Shown here in pieces: positions 1 through 12,400 of a DNA stretch of 64,000 bases. The notes below the pieces were generated by a model that saw only the letters and a program-made list of their open reading frames with translations, was not told the origin of the DNA and searched no databases. This stretch comes from Larus michahellis (lineage: Eukaryota > Chordata > Aves > Charadriiformes > Laridae). Each line of letters starts with the position of its first letter. The stretch's first letter is position 1. Made by a program: the position numbers and the translations under genes. Where the stretch lies: assembly GCF_964199755.1 (NCBI RefSeq), contig NW_027435990.1:62001-126000 (forward strand). Reading direction: 5' to 3'.

Positions 1-77
1 GGGGAGGGGACACGGGGCAGCTGTGTGTCCCCCCCCTCTTCCCTGCTGGTGACCGTGCGCCCCGTCCGTCCCCGCAG

Positions 78-416
78 GGCTGTGCCCCGACTGGGACTCG
101 TGGGACCCCAGCAAGCCCGTGGACAACGCGCGGGAGGCCATGCAGCAGGCCGACGAGTGGCTGGGCATCCCCCAGGTGGGCAGGGGGGGCTCAAACCCTC
201 TCGGTGGGGGGGAGCCGGGTGTCCCGGAGCAGCCCGGTGACCCCCCCCCTCCGTGTGTCCCACCTCAGGTGATCACCCCCGAGGAGATCGTGGACCCCAA
301 CGTGGACGAGCACTCGGTCATGACCTACCTGTCGCAGTTCCCCAAGGCCAAGCTCAAGCCGGGGGCCCCCCTGCGCCCCAAACTCAACCCCAAGAAGGCC
401 CGAGCCTACGGCCCCG
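78..416 (+). other. FLNA: FLNA exons: end of CH2 and linker to repeat 1
   Basis: Exons 78-175 and 269-416. They encode [15 protein letters not shown] through ADEWLGIPQ (last helices of CH2), then [17 protein letters not shown] and the start of repeat 1. The first exon opens with two bases of a split glycine codon, so an upstream exon must lie outside the window. Positions 1-77 are intron ending in a pyrimidine tract and CAG. Confidence 0.95.
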
Positions 417-3400
417 GTGAGGGGGGGCCCCCCCCTTCCTTCCCCATGGGGCTGCGGGACCCCCCCCGTCTCCTGCCTGCCCCTCAGCCGTTTTGGGGGT
501 CGCGCTCTGGTTTTTACGACATTGTGGGGCTGGACCCGGTTCCCTGCAGACTCTGGTCCCCTCCCCATGTGCTATAGGGCCTTGGGGACCTGCCCTGTGC
601 CCTATAGGTCCGGGGATCCCCCTCTTTCTTACAGAGCTGGGGGGTGCCACCCTATGGATCGGGGTTACCTATAGATTTGGGGCATTTCCCATTCCCTATA
701 GAGCCATTTCCCATTCCCTATGGATGTGGGGGATCCCCCTGTTCCCAGCGGGGCTGTGGGGCAGATCCCTGTTCCCCATAGGACCGCTCGCTATGGGGCT
801 GGGACCGCCGTCGGGGGTGGGGGGGCCGGGACCCCCGTGGGGCTGACGGTGGGTCCCGCAGGCATCGAGCCCACGGGGAACATGGTGAAGCAACGGGCCG
901 AGTTCACGGTGGAGACGATCAGCGCGGGGCAGGGGGACGTGCTGGTGTACGTGGAGGACCCCGCCGGGCACCGCGAGGAGGTGGGCACGGGGCTGGGGGG
1001 GGCCGGGGGGGCTGGGGAGGGGTCCGTGGGGTGACGTGGGGTGCTGCGGGTGAGCGGGAGATCCTGGTGTCCCCGAAGGACCACGGACCTGGAGGTTGGT
1101 TCAGGGCTGGGGGGGGGAGTCCGTCAGCTGGGGTGGGGGCTCTGGGGGTGGGAGGTGGGTCCCTGTGGGGTTTCGTGGGGACTCCAGGGGGGGTTGTATG
1201 GCTTTTGGGGCCCCCCCGGGGGGTCTCACAGCTCGGTTCCCCCCCCCTCCGCAGGCTAAAGTGGTGGCCAACAACGACAAGAACCGGACGTTCTCCGTCT
1301 CCTACGTTCCCAAAGTCACCGGCGTGCACAAGGTGGGGCTGGGGGGGCCTTTGTGGGGACTTGGGGGCCCGGGAGTGTTTTAGGGGGGTCCTGAGGCATT
1401 TTGGGGCCCCTCGGGCTGGTTTGGGCCCTGTTGTGCTGCTCTTTTTTTTTTTTTTTTTTTCTTTTTTTTTTCTTTTTGAGGTCTAGAGTGAGAATTTTGA
1501 GGTTTTGGGGCGGGTTTGGGGCCTCCGTGAGGTTTTGGGGCCACCAGGGAGGTTCCTGGGGCCTCCGGTGAGGTTCTCTGCTCCCCACCCCCCGTTTTCG
1601 GGGCCCCCCCCCCGCAGGTGACGGTGCTCTTCGCGGGGCAGCACATCGCCAAGAGCCCCTTCGAGGTGCAGGTGGGGCGGGCGGCGGGCGACGCCGGCCG
1701 GGTGACGGCGCAGGGCCCCGGCATCGAGCCCCTGGGCAACGTGGCCAACAAGAGCACCTACTTCGAGATCTTCACCGCCGGTGAGCCCCGGGGGGGGCTC
1801 CGGGGGGGGCTCGAGGGGTTTTGGGGGGCTCATGGGGGGTTTGGGGAGGCTCTGGGGGAGTTGGGGGGGCATTGGGGGGACTCGGGGGGGGGGCTCTGGA
1901 GGGTGTTGGGGAGATCTGAGGGGGGTCAGGGGGGCTCCGGGGGTTTTGGGAGGCTTTGAGGAGGCTCTGGGGGGGTCAGGGAGGTTTTGGGGGGGGCTCT
2001 GGGGGGTCGTGGGGAGGCTGGAGGGAACTGGGGGGATCGGGTCGGGGGTGGCGCGTCCCCACGGGGCAGGGCGAGCGTGAGGGGCCGCGTCCCCCTCGGG
2101 GGGGTGGCCGTGGCCGTGGGGGGGGGGGGGGCATCGTGTCCCCCCGCCCCCCCGGTGACGCGTTGTCGGGGGGCAGGCGCGGGGCCGGGCGAGGTGGAGG
2201 TCTCCATCGTGGACCCCAGCGGGCGGCGGGGGACGGTGGAGGCGACGCTGGAGCCCCGCGGGGACGGCACCTACCGCTGCTCCTACCGCCCCACGGCCGA
2301 GGGGCCCCACGCCGTCCACGTGGCCTTCGGGGGGGCCCCCATCCCCAAGAGCCCCTTCAACGTCAACGTGGGGCAGGGTGAGCCCCGGGGGGCTGCCTGT
2401 GCCCCCCCCACCTCCTCCATGTGGGGGTCTCTGGCCCTCAGCCCCCCCAGGCTGGGGGTCTCTCTCCTGCTGTCCCCCCAGCTCGGGGGTCTCTGTCCTT
2501 CCCAGCTCGGGGACCTCTGTCCCCCCAACTTGGGGGTCTCTGTTTCCCCCTCAACTGTGGGGTCTCTGTGTGTCCCCCCACAAGTTGGGGGTCTCTGTCC
2601 CCTCCGGACTTGGGGGTCTCTGTCCTGCTGCCCCCCCACTCGGGGCTCTGCGTTCTCCTCCCCTCCAAGCTGGGGGGGGGTCTCTGTCCTTCCCAGCTCG
2701 GGGGGTCTCTGCGCTTCTGCCCCCCAACTCGGGGGGGGTGGGTGTTTCTGTGCTTCTGCCCCACCCCGGGCCCTTGTGGGGGGGTCTCTGCCCCCCCACG
2801 CGGGGGGCCCGGGGCTGTCGCTGCAGGGGGGTCTCGGCCCCCCGTGACTCTGCTCTGTCTCTCTCCGCCTCTCCTGCTCCTTCTGCCCGTCTGTCCGGGA
2901 AGCGCCGGCCGGGGTCCTCGCGGGTGACCCGCTGACGGTACGGGGGGGCGCGGGGGGGGTCTCCCGGACACCTGGGTCCCTCCTCCTCCTCCCCTCTTCC
3001 AACCCCCCAGTCCCCACGGCGCCCTTTGGGGTGCTCCCGGATGCCCGCGTGTGGGGGTGCCCCCGGCTGCCTGGGTCCTTTTTGGACCCTCTCCCCATGG
3101 TGTGTACCCCAATGCGGGTTTGGGGGTCCCCCCCCAGACGCCTGGGTCCCCCTCTCCCCCCAGCGTGCCCCCCGCATTGCATGGGGCGCTGCCCCCTATC
3201 CCTCTCCCCCTCCAGCCCCTGCCCTCGGGGTGGCATTTGGGGTCCCCCCCCCCGGATGCCAGCATCCCCTCCCACTCCCAGCCCGTGCCCCGGGGAGGGG
3301 TGGGGTGGGGTGTGTGTTTTGGGGGTCCCCGGCTGGCGGGGCCCCCCCTGACCCTCTCCCCACAGCCTGCAACCCTTCGGCGTGCCGCGCCGTGGGGCGG

Positions 3401-6400
3401 GGGCTGCAGCCCAAGGGGCTGCGGGTGAAGGAGACGGCGGATTTCAAGGTGTACACCAAGGGGGCCGGCAGCGGGGAGCTCAAAGTCACCGTCAAGGGCC
3501 CCAGTGAGTCCGGGGGGGGCTCCCCTCTTTTGGGGGGGGGGAGGGAGGGCGGTTTGGGAGTGCCTTGGGGGATTTGGGGCACCCTGAGGGGCTGGGGGGT
3601 ACCCAGACGCAGCCCTTCCCCCCCCTATTCAAGGGGGTGTTGGGGGCACTGGGGAGGGTGTGGGGCTTGGGTGGGAATCTGGGGTTTTGGGGGGAATCTG
3701 GGGTTTTAGGGGGGGATCAGGGGGTTTGGGAGGGGGGAATGGTCCCTGGGGTTTTGGGGAGGGGAATGCGGGGTTTTAGGGGGGGGTCCCTGGGGTTTTG
3801 GGGAGGGGAATGCGGGGTTTTAGGGGGGGGTCCCTGGGGTTTTGGGGAGGGGAATGCGGGGTTTTAGGGGGGGGTCCCTGGGATTTTGGGGAGGGGAATG
3901 CGGGGTTTTAGGGGGGGGTCCCTGGGGTTTTGGGGAGGGGAATCCGGGGTTTTAGGGGGGGGTCCCTGGGGTTTTGGGGAGGGGAATCCAGGGTTTTAGG
4001 GGGGGGTCCCTGGGGTTTTGGGGAGGGGAATACAGGGTTTTAGGGGGGGATCCCTGGGTTTTGGGGAGGGGAATGCGGGGTTTTAGGGGGGGATCAGGGG
4101 GTTTGGGGTGAGGGTGGTCCCTGGGGTTTCGGGGAGGGGAATGCGGGGTTTTGGGGGCGCCCCCCTGACGCGTGCCCCACAGAGGGCACGGAGGCGGTGA
4201 AGCAGAAGGACCTCGGGGACGGCGTCTTTGGCTTCGAGTACTTCCCCACCGCGCCGGGGACCTACACGGTGACGATCACCTGGGGGGGGCAGCACATCCC
4301 CCGCAGGTGAGCGCTGGGGGGCGCTGGGAGGGACTGGGGGGCACTGGGCGTGGGGGTAGTGTGGCCCCCCCCAGCCCGGGAGCCAGCCACCGTCACGGGC
4401 TGCGCCATCCTCAGTGCCGGGGCTGGCGTCGTTTGGGGGTCTGGGCTGTTTTGGGGAGGGGGGGGCTGTGCCTGTAGTAGGGCCCTGCCCCAACCCGCCC
4501 CCCCCGCCACGTGTGTCCCCCCCCAGCCCCTTCGAGGTGAAGGTGTCCCCCGAGAGCGGCAGCCAGAAGGTCCGGGCCTGGGGGCCTGGCCTGGAGGGGG
4601 GCGTCGTGGGCAAGTCGGCCGACTTCGTGGTGGAGGCCATCGGCGACGATGTCGGCACCCTCGGTGAGGGACGGGGGGGCTTGGGGGGGGTCCTGGGGGG
4701 GCGGCGACCTCCCGGGGGCTGCTGGGGAGCGCTCCTGGGGGGTTTGGGGGGCCTGGGGTCTTCCCCGGGGTCCTTCTGGGGGCTTTGGGATGCCTTAGGG
4801 GGCTCAAGGAGGCTTTTGGGGGGGGGCTCTGGGGGGTTAGGAGGCTCCTGGAGGGGCTTGGGGGGGGGAATTGAGGCCTCAGGGGGGTATTGGGGGGCCC
4901 TGGGGGGCTACTGGGGGGCTCCAGCGGTTTTGGGGTGTCCAGAGAGTCTTTGGAATCTCTCAGAGGCCCCTTTGGGGTTGTATTGGGGGGGGGAATCTCT
5001 GAGAGGCCTCCTGGGCAATTCTGGGGGTTTTGGGGGGGCTTTGGGGTCTCTGAGGGGTCTCAGGGGCTCCTCTGGGGATTTTGGGGGGGCTTTGGGATCT
5101 CTGAGGGGCCTCGGGGGCTCCTCTGGGGATTTGGGGGGGGCTTTGGGATCTCTGAGGGGTCTCGGGGGCTCCTTTGAGGGTTTTGGGGGGGTTTTTGGGG
5201 TCTCTGAGGGGCCTCGGGGGCTCCTCTGGGGATTTGGGGGGGGCTTTGGGATCTCTGAGGGGTCTCGGGGGCTCCTTTGAGGGTTTTGGGGGGGTTTTTG
5301 GGGTCTCTGAGGGGCCTCGGGGGCTCCTCTGGGGATTTTGGGGACGCTTTGGGGTCTCTGAGGGGTCTCGGGGGCTCCTTTGGGGGTTTCGGGGGTGCTT
5401 TGGGGTCTCCGTAGCCCCTCGCCGGGCTCTGCGTGTCCCAGCCGTGTCGAGGGCTGATGGCGGCCGTGGGGCTCGGCGCCCCAGCTCTTCGTGGACCCCC
5501 GGGGGGGTGTTTTGGAGCGCCCTGACCCCCCCCAACCCCCCCCCTTGTTCCCCCCCGCCCAGGTTTCTCGGTGGAGGGTCCCTCGCAGGCCAAGATCGAG
5601 TGCGACGACCGCGGGGACGGCTCCTGCGACGTGCGGTACTGGCCCCAGGAGCCGGGCGCCTACGCCGTCCACGTGCTCTGCGACAACGAGGACATCCGCC
5701 GCAGCCCCTTCATGGCCGACATCCGCCCCGCGCCCCGAGACTCCTTCCCCGAGAAGGTTTGGGGGAACCCCCCCGCACCCCCTCAGCGACACATCCCCCC
5801 CCCCAACTGCCGGGGAGCCCCCCCGTAACCCCTCTGCCCGTCCCCCCCCCCTCCTTCCTCAGGTCAAAGCCCACGGGCCGGGGCTGGAGAAGACGGGGGT
5901 GGCCGTCAACAAACCCGCCGAGTTCACGGTGGACGCCAAAAACGGGGGGAAGGGACCCCTCAAAGTGCAGATGCAGGTGAGGGGGGGGGGCACGGCACAG
6001 GAGGGGGGGGCCTGTTGGGGGGGTTTGGGGGGCACCCTCCCGGGTAGGGCAGATTTGGGGGATTTATGTGGTTTTGGAAGGACTTGGGAGCCCGGGCGCA
6101 GGGGAGGCGGCGCAGGGAGGGTTTGGGGGGGGGCTGTGGGGGGGTTGGGGTGCCGCTGGGGGGGTGTGGGGGCGCAGCCCCAGTTAGGATGAGGTACAAG
6201 GGGGTTTTGGGGGGGCGCTGCGAGGATTTGGGAGCCCCAGCGTAGAGGCGGTGTCGCTGGGGGGGCCGCGGGGTGGATCTGGAGGCCCAGTGGTGGAGAA
6301 GGGGGGGGGGGGGGATTTGGGGGGGCTCAGGGTGGGTTTTGGGGGTGCTGACTCCCCCCCCCGCGCCGTGTCCTCCCCCCGCAGGACGCAGAGGGCAACC

Positions 6401-9400
6401 CCGTGGACGTCTCCGTCAAGGACAACGGCAACGGCACCTACAGCTGCTCCTACGTCCCCAAGAAGCCCCTCAAGCACACGGCCATGGTGTCCTGGGGGGG
6501 CGTGAACATCCCCCAGAGCCCCTTCCGGGTGAGGGGGGGGTCCCCAAAACCTTGGGGGGGGGTGTGTCTTGGCTGCCCTGGGGGGGCAGCGGGCCTGACC
6601 CCCACCCCCCCAATCCCGCAGGTGGGCGTGGGGGCCGGCAGCCACCCCCACAAGGTGAAGGTCTACGGCCCCGGCGTGGCCAAGACGGGGCTGAAGGCCC
6701 ACGAGCCCACCTACTTCACCGTGGACTGCACCGAGGCCGGGCAGGGTGAGCCCCGGGGGGCAGCGAGGGGGTTTGGGGGGCTGGGGGGGGGCAGCGAGGG
6801 GGTTTGGGGGGCTGGGGGGGGCAGGGAGGGGGTTTGGAGGGATGAAGGGGGGCTTGGGGAGGGCTGGGGCAGGCAGAAGGGTGTCTGTGGGGTGGCAGGA
6901 GGGTCCGTGGGGGAGTTTGGGGGTGCCAGAGGATCCCTGGGGGGGGTTGGGGGGCTGGGGGAGGAATTGGGTGTCTGGGGAGGGGGCTCGGGGGGGTTAG
7001 GGGGTGCCGGAGGGCTGGGGCAGGCAGGGGGTGTCTGTGGGGTGGCGGGAGTGGGTGCTGGGGTTTGGGGCTGTCAGAGGGTCTCTGGGGGTGTTTCGGG
7101 GGTACCCGAGGGTCCCGGGGGGGTTTTGGGGTGCTGATGACCCCCCCGGGATGCCCCTCTCCCCCCCCCAGGGGACGTGAGCATCGGGATCAAGTGCGCC
7201 CCGGGGGTGGTGGGCCCGGCCGAGGCCGACATCGACTTCGACATCATCCGCAACGACAACGACACCTTCACCGTGCGCTACACCCCCCGCGGCCCCGGCG
7301 CCTACACCATCATGGTGCTCTTCGCCGACCAGGTGGGGACGGGGGAGGAGGGGGGTGGGCGGGGTGTCCCCCACGAGGGGTTTTGGGGTGCGGGGGGGCT
7401 GATTTTGGGGTCCCTCCCCGCAGGCCACCCCCACCAGCCCCATCCGGATCAAGGTCGACCCCTCGCACGACGCCAGCAAGGTGAAGGCGGAGGGACCCGG
7501 CCTCAGCCGCTCCGGTGAGTTGGGCAGTGCCATGGTGGGGGTGGGGGGGTCCCGGCAGGGATTTGGGGATTCCCCCCACCCCCCTCCCCCCTCACCGTCT
7601 GCCCCCCCGCAGGTGTGGAGCTGGGGAAGCCCACCCACTTCACGGTGAACGCCAAGGCGGGGGGACGGGCCCCCCTGGACGTGCAGGTGACGGGGCCCGG
7701 GAAGGGAGAGGCCGTGCGGGACCTGGAGGTGATCGACAACCACGACGGCACCCACACCGTCAAGTACACCCCCCTGCAGCAGGTACGGGGGGGCACCCCC
7801 CACTACACCCCCCACTACACCCCCCTGCAGCAGGTACGGGGAGGGGGCACCCCAAAATCCCCACACCCGTCACCAAAATGCCCCCTCCTGTTGCAATGTG
7901 GGGGCCCCGACCCCCATCTGTGCAGCGCTGGGGGCGGGGGGGGCCGTGTCCCCCTCTGCCATCCCTGGCGTGGGGGGCACCCCCGCAGTCACACCACCCC
8001 CTCTCTCTTCCCCCCCCCCCCCCCAGGGTAATTTGGGGGTGTCGGTGACCTACGGGGGCGACCCCATCCCCAAGAGCCCCTTCACGGTGGGGGTGGCCCC
8101 CACCCTCGACCTGGGCAAGATCAAGATCTCCGGCCTGGACGACAGTACGGTGGGGGGGTCCCTGGGGGGGGCACTCAGAAGCCCCTTTTAGGGGGGGCTC
8201 GGGGGCTGGGGGGGGCTTGTGGGGTGGGGGAGCCAGGGGTGGTTTGGGGATGGGGGCGTCCTACGGGGCTGGGGGCAATTCTGGGGGGACAGATGGGGGA
8301 ATGAGGGTGGTTGGGGGGGGGGAGGTTTGGGGGGCACCCTCCCCTGAGAGGATTTTGGGTGGGGGGTTTGGGGGCTCCCTCCCCATAGAAAATTTGGGGT
8401 GGAGGGGTTTGGGGGCTCCCTCCCCTGAGAGGATTTTGGGTGGGGGGTTTGGGGGCTCCCTCCCCATAGAGGAATTGGGGGGCGGGGCGGGGTGTTTTCC
8501 GTTGGGTGTTTACTTTGGGAGTGGGGTGTTTTCGGCAGGGGGGAGCCCCCATTGTGGGGCTCGCCCCCCTGAGCAGGCTGCGGTTGTGTTTCCCCCCCCC
8601 GCCCCATCCCGCAGAGCTGGAGGTGGGGAAGGACCAGGAGTTCACGGTGAAGTCCAAGGGCGCGGGGGGCCAGGGCAAGGTGGGGGCCAAGATCACGGCC
8701 CCCTCCCGCAAGCCGGTGCCCTGCACGGTGGAGCCGGGGCTGAGCCCCGACAACAGCCTGGTGCGCTTCATCCCCCGCGAGGAGGGGCCCTACCAGGTGG
8801 AGGTCACCTACGACGGCGTCCCCGTCCCCGGCAGCCCCTTCCCCGTCGAGGCCGTGCCCCCCACCGACCCCTCCAAGGTGGGTCCGGGCCCCCCTGCCGC
8901 TCCCCCCACGGCATGGGGAGAGGGGGGTGCCGTGGGTCTGGTTTGGGGAATGGGGGGGGGTCCCCAGGGGATGGGGGGTGCCGTGGGTCTGGTTTGGGGA
9001 ATGGGGGGGGGTCCCCAGGGGATGGGGGGTGCCGTGGGTCTGGCTTGGGGAATGGGGGGGTCCCCAAGGGATGGGGGGTGCCGTGGGTCTGGTTTGGGGA
9101 ATGGGGGGGGTCCCCAGGGGATGGGGGGTGCCGTGGGTCTGGTTTGGGGAATGGGGGGGTCCCCAAGGGATGGGGGGTGCCGGGGGGGGGGTCTGCTTTT
9201 GGGATAGGGAGCCCCAGGATGGAGATGGGGATGGGGGGGTTCCCCAGGGGACGGGGAGGGGGGGCACGGTAAGGGTGGTTGGGGTCCTCGGTAAGGGGGC
9301 GTCCCTGCTTACGGGGGGGTCCCCAAGGGTTGGGTGTCCGTAGTGGGAGCGCGTCCCCGGTGATGGGGGACCCCGATAAGGGCGTGTCCCCGGTGAGGGG

Positions 9401-12400
9401 GGTCCCCAGGGGCTGGGGGGGCCCAGTAAGAGCGTGCCCGTGGTGACGGGGGTCCCCGATCAGAGCAGCCCCCGGGGGCCGGGCAGTCGCCGGCACCACG
9501 CCTCCCCTCTAAGGGGGGTCCCCGCCATCCGGGGGGTCCCCAGCAAGGCCCCCCCCGCCCAACGCGGTGGCCGCTCTCCCCGCAGGTTCGCGCCTTCGGG
9601 CCAGGGCTGCAGGGGGGGCTGGCCGGGGTGCCGGCCCCCTTCACCATCGACACCAAGGGGGCGGGCACGGGGGGCCTGGGGCTGACGGTGGAGGGTCCCT
9701 GCGAGGCCAAGATCGAGTGCCTGGACAACGGGGACGGCACCTGCTCCGTCTCCTACCTGCCCACCGAGCCCGGCGACTACAACATCAACATCCTCTTCGC
9801 CGGCGCCCACGTCCCCGGCTCCCCCTTCCGCGCCCCCGTCCGCGCCCCCTTCGACGCCTCCAAGGTGACGTGCTCGGGGCCGGGGCTAGAAGGTGCCACG
9901 GCCGGGCAACCGGGCCACTTCCGCGTGGACTGCAGCCGGGCCGGCACGGCCGAGCTGACCATCGGCATCACCTCGGAAGCGGGGGCCCGCGCCGAGGTGC
10001 GGGTGGAGGATAACGGCGACGGCACCTACACCATCGCCTACACCCCGCTCAGCCCCGGCGTCTACACCATCACCGTGGAGTACGGCGGGCAGCCCGTCCC
10101 CCACTTCCCCAGCAAGGTCCGGGTGGAGCCGGCCGTCGACACCGCCGGCGTCAAGGTCTACGGCCCCGGCGTGGAGGGCAAGGGTGAGCGCGGGGCCGGG
10201 GGGGACGCCGGGGACGCCGGGAGGGGGTGCAGCCGCCCTGACACATGTGTGTGTGTGTGTGTGTCCCCGCCGTCCCCCAGGCGTGTTCAGGGAGGCGGTG
10301 ACGGAGTTCGACGTGGACGCCCGGGCGCTGAGCAAAACCGGGGGCCCCCATGTGAAGACGCGGGTGTCCAACCCCTCGGGGAACGTCACCGAGACCTTCG
10401 TGGAGGACCGGGGCGACGGCACCTACCACGTGGAGTACACTCCCTACGAGGAAGGTGAGGCGCTGGGGGGTGCGTGGGGACGGGGGACACGGCCCCCGCC
10501 GCCTCGGGGTGACGTCCTCGCTGTCCCCACCGTCCCCAGGGGTGCACACGGTGGACGTGAGCTACGGCGGCAGCCCGGTGCCGCACAGCCCCTTCCGCGT
10601 CCCCGTCACCGAGGGCTGCGACCCGGCCCGCGTCCGCGTCCACGGCCCCGGCATCCAGAGCGGCACCACCAACCAGCCCAACAAGTTCACCGTGGAGACC
10701 CGGTGAGACCCCCCCCGCCGTCGTCACCAGCACCCCCGTACCCCACACGCCCCCCTCCCCGCTCCCCTGCACCCTCCTCCGCCCCAAGTCTTCTTCCCGG
10801 CTCCCCCGAAATCCATCGCGGGTGCCCCAGCTCTGCCCGTAGGCGCCTTTCCCCGCCCAGATCCTTCTGCTGGTGTCCCCTGGAACAGCCCCTTCCCCCA
10901 AATCCTCCCCCTGGTGTCCCCTAAATCCTCCCCGCACCCCAAATCCTCCCCCTGGTGTCCCCTAAGTCCTCCCCGTTCCCCAAATCCTCCCCCTGGTGTC
11001 CTCTAAATCCTCCCCGTTCCCCAAATCCTTCTCCCGGTGTCCCCTAAATCCTCCCCATCCCCCAGATCCTCCCCCTCGTGTCCCCTAAATCCTCCCCGTT
11101 CCCCAGATCCTCCCCGTGGTGTCCCCTAAATCCTCCCTGTTCCCCAAATTCTCCCCCTCGTGTCCCCTAAATCCTCCCATACCCCAGATCCTCCCCCTCG
11201 TGTCCCCTAAATCCTCCCTGTACCCCGAGTCCTCTCTCTATTCCCCCCCCAAACCTCCCTGTACCCTAAACGCTCCCCCCAGAGCCCCCTAAACTTCCCC
11301 CCCCGGTACCATCCAGCCCCTCCTGGGGACCGGGGGGGTTTGGGGGTGCCCCAGCTGACCCCCCGCTCCCCCCGCCCCAGGGGTGCTGGCACGGGGGGGC
11401 TGGGCCTGGCAGTGGAGGGTCCCTCGGAGGCCAAGATGTCCTGCACGGACAACAAGGACGGGAGCTGCTCGGTGGAGTACGTCCCCTACGAGCCGGGCAC
11501 CTACAGCCTCAACGTCACCTACGGCGGCCACCAGGTCCCCGGTGAGCGCTGGGGGGGTGCCGGGGGAAACCGGCGCGAGGGAGGTGGCTACGTCGCCCCC
11601 CCCACCACCACGCTCACGGCCCCCCCCCGCGCCCCCAGGGAGCCCCTTCAAGGTGCCGGTGACGGACGTGGTGGACTCGTCCAAGGTGAAGTGCGCGGGG
11701 CCGGGGCTGACGCCGGGCGCGGTGAGAGCCAACGTGCCCCAGACCTTCACCGTCGACACCAGCAAGGCCGGCGTCGCCCCCCTGGACGTTAAGGTCCAGG
11801 GCCCCAAAGGTCAGTGGTGGGGGGGGCGGGGCGTAGGGGGCTGGGGGCACCCCTGTTTCGGGGCTGGGGGGCGTTTGGGGTACCCCTGATCCGAGGGGGG
11901 AGCTGGTACAAAGGGTGCCCCACGGGGGCTGTGTTGGCTCAGGGTTTGGGGGGCTCTTGGGGGTGCCCTGGGGGGCCCCAAACCGCCCCTGGGGGGCCTT
12001 AGGGTGCCCAAAGGGATGTCACAGGAGACGTCGGGGTGCCCCGGGGGCTCTCGGGGTGCCCCGGGGGACGTCACAGGGAGCCCCGGGGCACTGAGTGGGG
12101 AGTCGCGGGGTGCCCGGTGAGGTACCGCCGGGGTCTTGGGGCGCCACAGGGAGTCTCAGGGCTCCCTGTAGGGTCTTGGGGCGCCCCAGGGAGCACTGCA
12201 GGGGTGCCGTGGGGAGCGTCGGGGTGCACCAAGAGGTCTGGGGGTGCCCTGACCCCCCCACCGCCCCCAGGCGTGGTGGAGCCCGTGGACGTGGCGGACA
12301 ACGGGGACGGGACGCAGCGGGTCAGTTACGTCCCCTCCCGCGAAGGGCCCTACACCATCTCGGTGCGCTACGGCGACGAGGAGGTGCCCCGCAGGTGAGG

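Larger units (their letters stand above)
862..10183 (+). other. FLNA: FLNA exons for filamin repeats 1-10
   Basis: Exons: 862-980, 1255-1332, 1618-1780 (repeats 1-2); 2177-2377, 3366-3503, 4183-4306, 4527-4663 (repeats 2-4); 5563-5756, 5863-5976, 6385-6528 (repeats 4-5); 6622-6745, 7172-7332, 7424-7514, 7613-7782 (repeats 6-7); 8027-8144, 8615-8877 (repeats 7-8); 9586-10183 (repeats 9-10 in one 598-nt exon, the largest). Split codons rejoin in frame at every junction checked. Repeats start at recognisable GPG motifs, for example [12 protein letters not shown] (repeat 4) and [13 protein letters not shown] (repeat 6). The larger introns hold minisatellites listed separately. Confidence 0.93.

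Noticed and set aside
2378-3365. Open frames with GVSVP/SPP-like repeats suggesting a coding insert in FLNA
   Set aside because: It is intron between split codons that rejoin perfectly in frame, and its sequence is a G/C-rich tandem repeat.
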